From contig QYAI01000022.1 of the NCBI GenBank assembly GCA_003988855.1, positions 186,001-250,000 on the forward strand: 64,000 nt of DNA. The letters are read 5' to 3'. The stretch is from Arachnopeziza araneosa (Eukaryota; Ascomycota; Leotiomycetes; Helotiales; Arachnopezizaceae). Below, in pieces: positions 55,263 to 64,000 of the stretch. Each line of letters begins with the position of its first letter. Position 1 is the stretch's first letter. A program made the position numbers and the translations under genes. The notes under the pieces are model-generated. The model was not told the DNA's origin. It saw only the letters and a list, made by a program, of their open reading frames with translations, and searched no databases.

Positions 55263-56174
55263 ATGGCACCCAGAACCTATCTCATCATCGGCGCAACAGG
55301 AACCCAAGGTTCCTCGGTCATCAGCTCGCTCCTCTCCTCCACCAAGGAAGAAATCACCATCTACGCCCTCACCCGCTCTCCCACCTCGTCCAAATCCAAG
55401 TCCCTCTCCGCCCTGGACGCGCGCGTCCAGCTCTTGAAGGGCGACCCCTCCTCCCCCGCCGAGATCTTCGTCTCGGCACCAACACCCATCAACTCGATCT
55501 TCATCGTCACGGTACACGGCCCCAGCGGATTCGAAGAGAAGCAGGCGGCGGGGCTCATCAGCGCCGCCATCGCCCACGGCGTCTCGCACATCGTCTTCAC
55601 GTCGGCGGACCGCGGGGGCGCCGAGCTGTCCGAGACGAACCCGTCGCCCGTCGCGCACATCTCGTCCAAGTTCCGCATCGAGAAGGACCTGAAGGCGCAG
55701 TGTGCAGCAGCACCGCACCCCGTGCACTGGACCATCCTGCGTCCCGTCACCTTCATGGACAACCTGACGCCGGATTTTGCCGGCAAGGGCTTCGCGGCCA
55801 TGTGGCGCCAGGTCGGAGCCAAACCCGTGCAGCTCGTCGCCGCCTCGGACATTGGCTTCTTCGCCGCCACGGCGCTGCTCGACCCCGAGGCCTACGCCGG
55901 CCGCGCCGTGGGCATCGCCGGCGACGAGCTCAACTACGAGCAGGCGTGCGACGTCTTCAAGCAGACCATGGGCGTCGACATGCCCAGCACCTTCTGTGCC
56001 GTGGGCAGCGTGCTCAAGGTCGCCATGCGCGACATTGGCAGCATGTTCAAGTGGTTCGAGAAGGACGGGTACGCCGTCGACATCGCCGCCGCCAGGAGGG
56101 AGAATCCGCGCCTGATGGATTTCAAGACCTGGCTGCTCGAGGGCAGCGAGTTTACAAAGGCCGGGAAGGAGTAG
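55263..56174 (+). CDS. NmrA-like NAD(P)-binding Rossmann-fold protein
   Basis: Single exon, 303 aa, with a good start context. The Rossmann signature is TYLIIGATGTQGSSVISSLL. Further markers are ALTRSPTSSKSKSLSAL, the HIVFTSADRGG strand, WTILRPVTFMDNL and the C-terminal FKTWLLEGSEF. NmrA-like proteins act as NAD(P)-sensing regulators of nitrogen metabolism or as atypical short-chain dehydrogenases; the catalytic YxxxK is not evident, which favours a sensor role. Codon use is much more GC-rich (strong third-position C/G) than neighbouring genes. Confidence 0.9.
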   Translation: MAPRTYLIIGATGTQGSSVISSLLSSTKEEITIYALTRSPTSSKSKSLSALDARVQLLKGDPSSPAEIFVSAPTPINSIFIVTVHGPSGFEEKQAAGLISAAIAHGVSHIVFTSADRGGAELSETNPSPVAHISSKFRIEKDLKAQCAAAPHPVHWTILRPVTFMDNLTPDFAGKGFAAMWRQVGAKPVQLVAASDIGFFAATALLDPEAYAGRAVGIAGDELNYEQACDVFKQTMGVDMPSTFCAVGSVLKVAMRDIGSMFKWFEKDGYAVDIAAARRENPRLMDFKTWLLEGSEFTKAGKE

Positions 56175-56724
56175 ATGGGCCCAGATGAATAGCTGGATAG
56201 GATGATGGACTGGATGAACGATGGACTTGTTTGTGGCGTTTTTTTTTCCCAAGCGGATTCACAATATACGGGAATAGGGCGGATTATCATGACATCTCAT
56301 TTGCAGTCTAGCAAAACGCGCAAATATCAGATGTGACTGAACCATCTCTCCAATGTTTCCAAGACTTGTCAACCAACTCTTCTCTCACGTAAGATCTTGG
56401 GAAGGTACATGTAAAAACCAACCCCTTTCCCATCCTCGCTTAATACCCGATCCACTCCGGGACTTTGTTTTTTTTTATTGTTGAGCGGACTTCGCTTGAG
56501 CTGTGCTCGAAGGAATCTTGATTATTTGACTTCTCTACGTCGTGTACAAGTTGAAACATACAAGAGAACAACGCTAGACTTATTTTTAGGTGCTGTGGAC
56601 TTGTGTGGATACTGTTTCTGATCACACAAGAAGTATTTCTGATCTATCTTTACTCATTGGAAATCTACACATGTAAGCCTTCTCCCTACCGTTAAAAGCT
56701 CACCATATTCCTTCTCTCTACTGT
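56175..56724. other. Intergenic between convergent genes
   Basis: 3' ends of the NmrA-like and threonine aldolase genes; poly-T and poly-A tracts. No ORF. Confidence 0.4.
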
Positions 56725-58374
56725 CTAAAGCTCACCATACTCCTTCTCACCAACCTTCCTCTCCTCCACACGCCCATTCCCTGCCTTCTTTCTCTCAAGA
56801 ACAGCTTCCATAACCCTGTCCAACCTCCTGACTGCTTCCTCTCCAATCTGATAATGAACGACCAACCGGCCTCTCGTTAACTTGAGTCCTTGCTCCTCAC
56901 CCAACTGGGTAAACACCTTGCCTGAAACCCCGGCATCCTTCAAATCCAACCAAACCATATTGGTCTCGGTATCCTTCTCCAACTTGCCCCCAAGCTGCAG
57001 CCAACGATCTGCGATCCGCCTAGCCAACAGATGAGAGTTCTTCAATAAGCCTCCCTCACCATGAGGACCGCGTCCAAACGTCTCATCAACAGCGACTCTC
57101 GCCGCCGCTGTCAGCAACCCAGGCTGTCTCGTGCCACCCCCAATGGATTTCCGGACCCATCTCGCTTGCTTGATGAACGCTTCTGAGCCCACAAGGATCG
57201 AACCAATAGGAGCACCGAGACCTTTGCTAAAGCATAAACTGACCGAGTCGAACTCGTTACAGAAATCAGACAAGGATCCTGCTCCTGCAACGACGGCTTC
57301 CCAGAGTCGGGCTCCGTCCAGATGCAGTTTGATACCATGACGACGGGCAAAAGAGGAGATGGCGCGGACTTCGGATAAGGGCATGATGTTGCCGCCAAGG
57401 GTGTTCTCGAGGGATATTACACGTGTGGGACAAGAGTGGATCTCGTCTCCGAGAGTGACGGCGGACTCAATATCTGAGAGCGTGAGGTAGTCACCGTTTG
57501 AGGGAGTTACTAAAGATGTTAGTATTTACTGATCAAGCCATAAGCAGAGCTCTGAACGAAAGTACAGCTTCTCAACGGCCTCTCTAGAATATCCAAGACC
57601 AAGAAATTGAAACCTCAAAAACTCACCACCTCTCACAAGCGCTCCGCTCAGACTCGCCGCTCCTCCCGCCTCCCACTCTGAAATATGTGCCCTTTTATCA
57701 CACAATATCGAATGCGGCGGTTGCATGAGCAGCGATCGCAGGGCGAGCTGATTGCCCATGGTCCCAGAGAGAACAAACAGCGCAGCCGGCTTGCCAGCCA
57801 ATTGAGCGACATGTGCTTCTAGATCGTTTGTGGTTGGGTCTTCGCGGAAGACGTCGTCGAGGAGAGTGCAGGATTGGATGGCGCGGAGCATGGATGGGGT
57901 GGGAGTGGTCATGGTGTCGCCTGTAGGATGGTTAATTTTATATCGTGAGGTAAGGAGGGGAGGAGAGGGGAGGGGAGGAGAGGAGAGGGGAGGAGAGGAG
58001 AGGAGGAGAGGATAGTGAAGACTCACTCCTGAAATCAAAAGCAGCTGGTCCATCAGCACCAGACCAAGCGCTGATTTCCTTGACTCCATTGCTCGTTTTC
58101 TGGTATTGAATCTCTGCATTCCCAATCCCATTGCCATTCTGGACCTCCCTCTCAACACTTCCATTTCCCTCGGCCATCATCATTGCTCGATGATGCACTC
58201 GTCTCGATGCAGCTCCGGGCCGCGGAGTAGCTATACCTCTCTCACTTAACAATAACAGCGATATCAGTGTCGGTCTCGTCTGCAATCAGTTAGCAATCCC
58301 TTTCTCTCCCTCCTGTCCAAATACCGAATAACAACAAAGAGAAGAAGAGAACAACAGCTACACCTCACCCCCAT
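56725..58374 (-). CDS. GLY1: Low-specificity threonine aldolase, probably mitochondrial
   Basis: Four exons, 58374-58369, 58279-58027, 57920-57627 and 57509-56725, join in frame to 445 aa. The first coding exon is only ATG-GGG. The second encodes a Ser/Arg-rich presequence-like stretch (SERGIATPRPGAASRRVHHR). The catalytic body has PTPSMLRAIQSCTLLDDVF, FVLSGTMGNQLALRSLL, VISLENTLGGNIMPLSEV, GIKLHLDGARLWEAVV and SVSLCFSKGLGAPIGSILVG with the PLP lysine (FSKG). It cleaves threonine to glycine and acetaldehyde. Starting at a later Met instead would give the cytosolic-length enzyme. Polypurine repeats fill intron 2. Confidence 0.92.
57955..58013. repeat. GGGGAGGAGA polypurine repeat in an aldolase intron
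   Basis: Irregular tandem array of GAGGGGAGGAGAG-type units lying entirely inside the intron between the second and third coding exons. Confidence 0.85.
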
Positions 58375-59138
58375 CTCTCCAGCCCAGGCGGCCACTTCAA
58401 GAATGGGGGCCTTCCTCAAGCAGTTCATGTGGTGGTGGTGGTGGTGGTGGTGGTGTGTGGTGGTCTGGAATTATTATGCATCGCGGGGCATTTCTCTTCC
58501 GTCCCTCCCCACCAGCATAAAAAACATAAATTGGACGCAATCACATGACAGGCAGGCACCCGCGCTCGCACAAGCCACACACCCACCCCACAGTGGTAGA
58601 ACTACTCCGTACCACCAATTTCACGTGCCCCTCTCGCTCGTGCCTGCCCGGGTGGTGTCCGTGCCATGACGAAATTACACTGCCGAGCCCTCCCACCAAC
58701 GACGGGGATGACAACAGCCTGAATCTTCATCGTCAATCGCTCCCCACCACTCGCCCTCGTAATCATCCCAGCGTAAATCTCGCGCCGGGAAGCAAAAAAG
58801 AAAAAATCACAGAGTGCGACGTGCAACAAAGGGATGGGGGAAGAGCCGGATCCGGATGGCTGTTGGTTGGGGAGAGGTACCGGATGCTTGGGTCCAATCA
58901 GGCCGGAAGGCCGAGGGGCGGAGCTGGATGGCGTGGTTTGTGGTGTGGTGGTTGCTTAAGATTATATCATATGATATCACCGCACACCAAGTGTATTTAA
59001 TGGCCTGGCTCGACTCTTGGAGGTGAGAAGAAATACACTCCTGAACCCATGTTAGGTTTGGCCATTCAATACCAAGGATGAACGAATGGGATAAAGAAAC
59101 CAAACCCGCATGATACACGTATTCACAGCTAAATCTAC

Positions 59139-59201
<63 letters not shown>

Positions 59202-59355
59202 GGCGAGAGGAGGTAGAAGACCAAAGTCCGAGGGCGAGGTCTGGACTTTCATGTGATAAGAGAGCTATGTAACGAGAGTCCGGGTAAGAGTAATGGTTCC
59301 ATATATCCAATACCGCGTTCCCTTCGATGCGAGAGGAGATGGACTGGAAGTGCGA
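58375..59355. other. Intergenic with two microsatellites
   Basis: Contains a GGT/GTG array at about 58428-58455 and a long tetranucleotide array at 59139-59200. ORFs through these arrays are artefacts of the repeats. Confidence 0.6.
59139..59200. repeat. (GACA)n microsatellite, about 15 units
   Basis: Near-perfect run of the 4-base unit CAGA over about 62 bp. It lies 3' of the GTPase gene. Confidence 0.95.
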
Positions 59356-62300
59356 CTAACGACGAGCTGGCGTCGTGACCTTTGTCCATACGCTTTGGAG
59401 CATACTCTTCGCATTGCTCGGGTTTCTCGGCAATCGGTGGGGCCGCTCTCGATACGTTGCTTGATGTGCCTTTGCGGTAACATTCTTGACGTTCTGGAGG
59501 GTTTTGCCAAAGTGCTTGAGGGAATATAGCTCCTCGACCAATTTGGTGACACCTGCTTCGTCGAGTGGTTTGACGCTGGCGTTTTTGTTGTTCATGTTAA
59601 GCGTGAGAATTTCTATCATTTCCTATAAGCTCTTCGGATTAGCGGTTTGTTATAGAGACTAAGCCCAGCTCAATCTGATCCTGGTGGAGAGCTTCCTTCG
59701 AAAAAGCGCCTCTGAGCGGACAGCGCACTACAAGGAAACACCGCACTTACAAGATACTCTGTACGATCGGCCTCGAGAGCCTGGAGCTTTCTCCTGTTTC
59801 CTCCGGCCTCGATTTTGTCTTTTTCGGCCGCTATCAATGAGTCGACATATGCAATAGTCGCATCATTGATGGGAGACATTGAGTTCTGCTTCAAAAACAT
59901 ACCGAACCGAGCAGCCGCTTGCTGGATCTGCTTGTGTTCCATTCTCAATTCCATGCCTACTTGTTTAAGCTCTTTAATGGCTGTCTGTCTTAGTGTGACA
60001 TCACTAGCATTAGCATTCAATTGTTTCTCGATTTCGCTGTCTGTAACTGTTGCCATCTTTTCAGTTAGCTCATACATCACGTGTTGATGCTGTTCCCATC
60101 TATGTCTGCAGCTAGACTTTCTGCACAGCTCACCGCTGAATGCAGAGCAACGTCTAAGTCCAGGATGGGCGATGCTGTCTGGTCGAACGTCTGAGAGGGA
60201 GCATACAGGATGACAGTGGGTCACGTAGTTCGTGACGACCGTACCATTGCCATTACCGTCGTCCTTGTACTCAACACAGGTACCGGCAGTGCACACCGTC
60301 CGCGGTTTGTCGAGTGTTTTAGGGTGCAGTTGTATTCTTTGCAATTGGACCCGCTTGCGTAGATTATTGCCAGTGAGCCTTGTGTTCCCCAGTTCTAGCT
60401 CTTTATCTGCGCACAGGGCGATGTTGGCATGAATGTTTTGCGATATTGCTGCCATGGGCTTTGTAAGCTCGGAAATCAGCTCGCGGGCTCCGTTGAGGCT
60501 GAGGGTGCTATTTACAGCGTGAGGCGGTTTGGAATTGAAGTTCTTGACAAGGCGCAAGGCTTCCGTCCTGGATTGTTGCCAGCTACGACGGAAGTCCTCT
60601 TCATTGTCCAAAAAGACATTGTTTTTGTACGCTGCTAAATAACGGAAGCTTTCCGAATCGAAACAATATGTAGTATGCATAGTAAGCGAAAGGCCCACAT
60701 CGGGATGTTCACTGAGTAGAGTCTTTAAAGGCCCATATGTATCACCTGGGGTGTAGTTAGAAATCCGTGTGTTTGTGAATCCAAACACCATATTACTTGA
60801 AGCGCTCCGATGTAAGTGCTTCAGAAGCTCCTTCAAGCAGTAAATGAAACTGATCGTCAATCGGGCACTATTTGATTTGAGTAAGATCAGAATGCCGTGC
60901 AGCTCGTCGTAGTTACTCAATGTTTGGAGGATATCAGCCATATTCTTGCGATCATAGGCAATACCCCGTGTGTCGCCAATTCCGGGCGTGTCAATCAAGC
61001 GGATGGTTGCAGCACCTGTCTCGACCGACTATAATATGCCTGTTAGCACTATTATCGCAAGTATGAAAGTCCGCACAGAGGTTTTAACTCACGTGGACAA
61101 TGGTCTGCTGTGTTGCAGAAGCCCCTCTGCTCCCATCGTTTTCATCAGCCCTAGACCCCACCTTGATTTGCGTTTCGATAATCTCGCCATCAGGTGCTTC
61201 CCGATTCATTGTCTGTGTCGAGAAGGAGCAAGGTATGACCCAAGTGAGATCATCATGTTGTTTCGCATCCTCAAGTGTGTCGAATGTCAGATAATTTACG
61301 AAAGCGTTGATAAATGTCGATTTCCCTACGCTTTTCCGCGCCAGACAGTTAGCACTGCTCTTTTAGATCTTCTGCAACTCAGATCAAGAAACCAAAGGCA
61401 ATTGTTAAATGATACCCACCCTGTTTCACCAAGGATTAATATGTTTTGATAGTTCGATTGATCCAAGCTTTGAAGAAACGCATTTAAGACGTTTGGATCA
61501 TACTTCTCGTACTCTGATCCATGATTCTCGCCTTTGCACTTGAAATCGTAATTATTGAATCGATTCCGCCCACAGTCACAATAGAAGAACTGATCGGAAT
61601 ATCCAAATTCAATAGGTGCCATGCATTGGAAACATAGCCATTCGCAGATTTCGCTCTTGTTACATTTGTGACCTGGGCAGGCAACCTTGACAAATCGTCG
61701 TCTAACTGGCTTCTCAATGTCTTCAGTCTCTAGTCCGACTCGGCTATACCTTGCGAAAGATTTATCAGCTAAGAAGTTTCGCTCTTCTACCAAGTCGGTT
61801 GCGAGCTCAATGCCGTTCTTAAAATGTCGTATGTGTGCCTTCTCTAGCTTTGATCCAGTTGCATCGCAGTCAACTATGGCGATGAACCGGTTGGGCTGAG
61901 TCTTCTGTAGTAGTTCCTGCAGCAAAGCTTGGTTTGACACCCATGACTGCTGGTCATTTCTAGCCAGGCCACTGAAGGATAAAACATATACCTCGCCATC
62001 CTTATGTCTAGAAATCTCCGAATTCAGATCCAAGCCATTATATCCAATGTAAGTAGCCCCACCTTGAACCATCTTATCAATAAATTGTACTTTGGCTTGC
62101 TGAGCCTCAGCCTCATCGAATTTTGTGATTTCCTTCGCCGATGAGGGTCCTCGAGCAAACTCGTTCAGTAGTGCGGGAAGTGTCTCCAGCCGTGAGTGAC
62201 CTTTGCGAGTATCCACCAGAACTTGTGCGAGTTTCGTTCGCAGAACAGTTTTGGCATTCTCGAGCTTTTGTTGTTGACTGACGATGCTTTGTATGTGAGT

Positions 62301-63365
62301 CTCCGGTATGCACCATTCATGTGTCAAGGCAAACGCTTGGTAGTCATTCAACTTTCGACAACAGGAATCGAAGTGGTCAAATATCTTGATGCAGTTCATT
62401 AGATAGTTTTGAGCTGGTTGTATATAGGTAACAGTCTTCGTCGTTTCTGTCCGAAGAAACACATTGAGTAAAGGAATGGGGAGAAGTGTGTAGAAAACTT
62501 TGAATATGATCAAGTTAGTAACGATATTTCTAACTAGAACTGGGGAGAAATTTGCACCAAATCTGGCTCGGAACTTTTCCGAGAACTACAGGTCGGAGGA
62601 TTGACAATTCTGCTGAAAGGAGAGATTGCAAATACCTGGCTTTCCTTTGCCATTGTTTTCATGCTTGACATGAGCTGGAATAACACTCAGAAATTCATAT
62701 GCCTCTTGAAACTTGTGAGAGTCGTTCATCAGAATGCCATCATCCAAGATGTCGCTGAAGGCCATAACATCCGTTTGTAAGTCGTCATCTGCCAACCAAG
62801 CGGCATTTTCTTGAATGAGAGGACGCGAAGTTTCCACAGCCTTATTTAATGCCCGAATCTGGGCTTTAAATCGAGTCTTGCTCGCATGAGAGTGACACTG
62901 CACTGTCACACTACTCTGCGCTCCCCACTCAATTTCCATTACAATATGTGTGGCATCTTTATTGTCCGCGAAGGAAGCAGCCCTGCATTCATTGACTCCT
63001 GGGCTCGTTGGTTCCAGCTTTTCTTTGATCGTTAGAATCTGATGGTGGACAGTTGCACGCGAGATATGTCTGCTCTTGGCTTTTTCGTCAAGTACTTGTC
63101 CAGCACCGGCTGGTACGACGAGCCCAGCAATGACGCTCGCGCCAAAATCATTACTGACGCCCATCAACTTGAAGTTATCTTCATATGAATCATTATGAAT
63201 GACATTACAGGTTGTTTTATGAATGGCAGTTGTCGACACGCTCTCTCGAGGTAGTGCTTTGTCGAAAAACGACCTAGAGAGAAAACTGTCATCTCTTGCA
63301 TCGTACAAAGTTCCTATCTCCGCAACTTGCCCAAACGCTGGGCGTCGTGAGAAATGATTATCCAT
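59356..63365 (-). CDS. Large protein: stonustoxin-like (perforin superfamily) N-terminus plus septin/AIG1-like GTPase
   Basis: Five exons, about 63365-62636, 62566-61420, 61330-61093, 61028-59751 and 59622-59356, sum to 1219 codons. The first ~240 residues resemble the N-terminal domain of stonustoxin-type proteins (RPAFGQVAEIGTLYDARDD), an ancient branch of the perforin superfamily known in animals and reported in fungi. A helical and thioredoxin-like region follows (VYVLSFSGLARND), then a Cys-rich segment with several C-x2-C pairs. The GTPase has a P-loop split by intron 2, DTPGIGDT as G3 (~718) and FTNTR as possible G4. A Cys/His-rich region and coiled-coil-like helices end the protein. 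No signal peptide is seen, so the role is likely intracellular. The exon 1-2 junction is the least certain. Membrane pore formation is not shown by the sequence. Confidence 0.8.
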
Positions 63366-64000
63366 GATTGAAATGCTTAAAGACACGTCAAATGGAAGCA
63401 ATCTTGGGATGGCAGGATACCACCAACAGCCTCGTTTACATATTCAGGGCTAGTCCGATATACAGAGTTTTACTGCCTTAATATGAAAATCGGTAATCAG
63501 ATGTACAGCCACCAATTCAGTACGGTATCGAATGTAATGATGAATGCAGTAGCCTGGACGGTCGGAACGGTTTCTTGCATTTGCACACCGAAAGCCTTGT
63601 TCGTGGTTGGTGACGAGACTGCAGCTGAAGGATGCTGGCGACCTGTTGGAGGGCTCTGGAGCGCTTAGCCACTGGGAAATTTAGAATGGTCTCTTCTCAA
63701 TTGGCAGTAATATGAAATGCAGGGGAAGAGTAGTACTTCTGTGAGCGGCGAGTGTTTTTGGTGTAGATTTGAAATCCTATGATGTTGGTGTTCCCATTGT
63801 GCATTTCTGGTTTCTACAGGGCTTTGGAGCGCTAAACACGGGCGGTCAAGCCCCACCACCCGGGAAAGCTTGCTCAGCCTCACGATATCAACAAGCTGAG
63901 GAAGATTCCATCTTAGGACTTCCAATGTATGCAACGAGAGCTTTCAACAACTAGTTTCTATGCGATCGGATGAACGCTCACACGTCACCACTGATGACTC
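63366..64000. other. Right-edge region, no gene recognised
   Basis: Contains the promoter of the GTPase gene. ORFs at 63483-63668 and 63665-63954 are short and lack motifs. A partial gene beginning beyond the edge cannot be excluded. Confidence 0.35.

Noticed and set aside
55191..56252. 353-aa minus-strand ORF opposite the NmrA-like gene
   Set aside because: Caused by high GC3 of the real gene; Gly/Asp/Arg-rich with no fold signature.
59052..59310. ORFs with repeated CLSV units
   Set aside because: Translation of the tetranucleotide microsatellite.
1..64000. CRISPR arrays, bacterial operons, integrated virus
   Set aside because: No regularly spaced repeats, Shine-Dalgarno-linked ORFs or viral polymerase/capsid motifs were seen; the intron-rich structure is eukaryotic.

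Overview
The window reads as nuclear DNA of a filamentous ascomycete (Pezizomycotina). Genes are short and dense, interrupted by 45-140 nt introns with GTAWGT donors and YAG acceptors. The gene families are fungal: STAND/NLR proteins with ankyrin repeats, a SesB-like hydrolase, an ankyrin-subtilase, and Ser/Thr-rich wall proteins. The tRNA is a spliced eukaryotic one. A Leotiomycete-like host is only an impression. No CRISPR array, bacterial operon or viral genome is visible.

Layout. 0-16.7 kb: the truncated N-terminal part of a probable NLR at the left edge; a MITE-like inverted-repeat element; three paralogous small Myb/SANT-like proteins; a 795-aa conserved fungal protein with a decayed, inverted partial copy 1.3 kb downstream; and gene-poor sequence with repeat relics. 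16.8-27.8 kb: the most interesting block. A 1003-aa ankyrin-subtilase and a 285-aa beta-rich protein of unknown family lie on the minus strand. Divergent to them is a 1744-aa NLR-like protein: SesB-like hydrolase with an Asp at the nucleophile position, degenerate NTPase, about 20 ankyrin repeats and a ZZ zinc finger. 27.8-31 kb: a rearranged patch with duplicated segments, a stray ankyrin-gene fragment and an amidase gene cut off by one copy of the repeat.

31.4-41.1 kb is a conserved housekeeping block: mitochondrial HSP60, cofilin, a Get5-type ubiquitin-like protein, NOP2 rRNA methyltransferase, a small TATA-driven acidic protein and a conserved fungal protein. 42-54 kb is accessory: an atypical kinase-like ORF, a frameshifted Cys-rich secreted protein, an intron-containing tRNA-Val, a broken RNase H-like gene, a Ser/Thr-rich single-pass membrane protein, a C2H2 zinc-finger protein and an alpha/beta hydrolase. 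55-58.4 kb holds a GC-rich NmrA-like gene and a threonine aldolase. 59.4-63.4 kb holds a 1219-aa protein joining a stonustoxin-like (perforin superfamily) N-terminus, a Cys-rich region and a septin/AIG1-like GTPase.

Working hypothesis: 16.8-27.8 kb may be a fungal immune/regulated-cell-death locus in which a receptor-like protein and a sensor-fused subtilase sit next to a putative effector. The layout recalls, but does not match, the known gasdermin-subtilase pairs such as HET-Q1/HET-Q2. No gasdermin similarity was recognised, so the function of the 285-aa protein is inference only.
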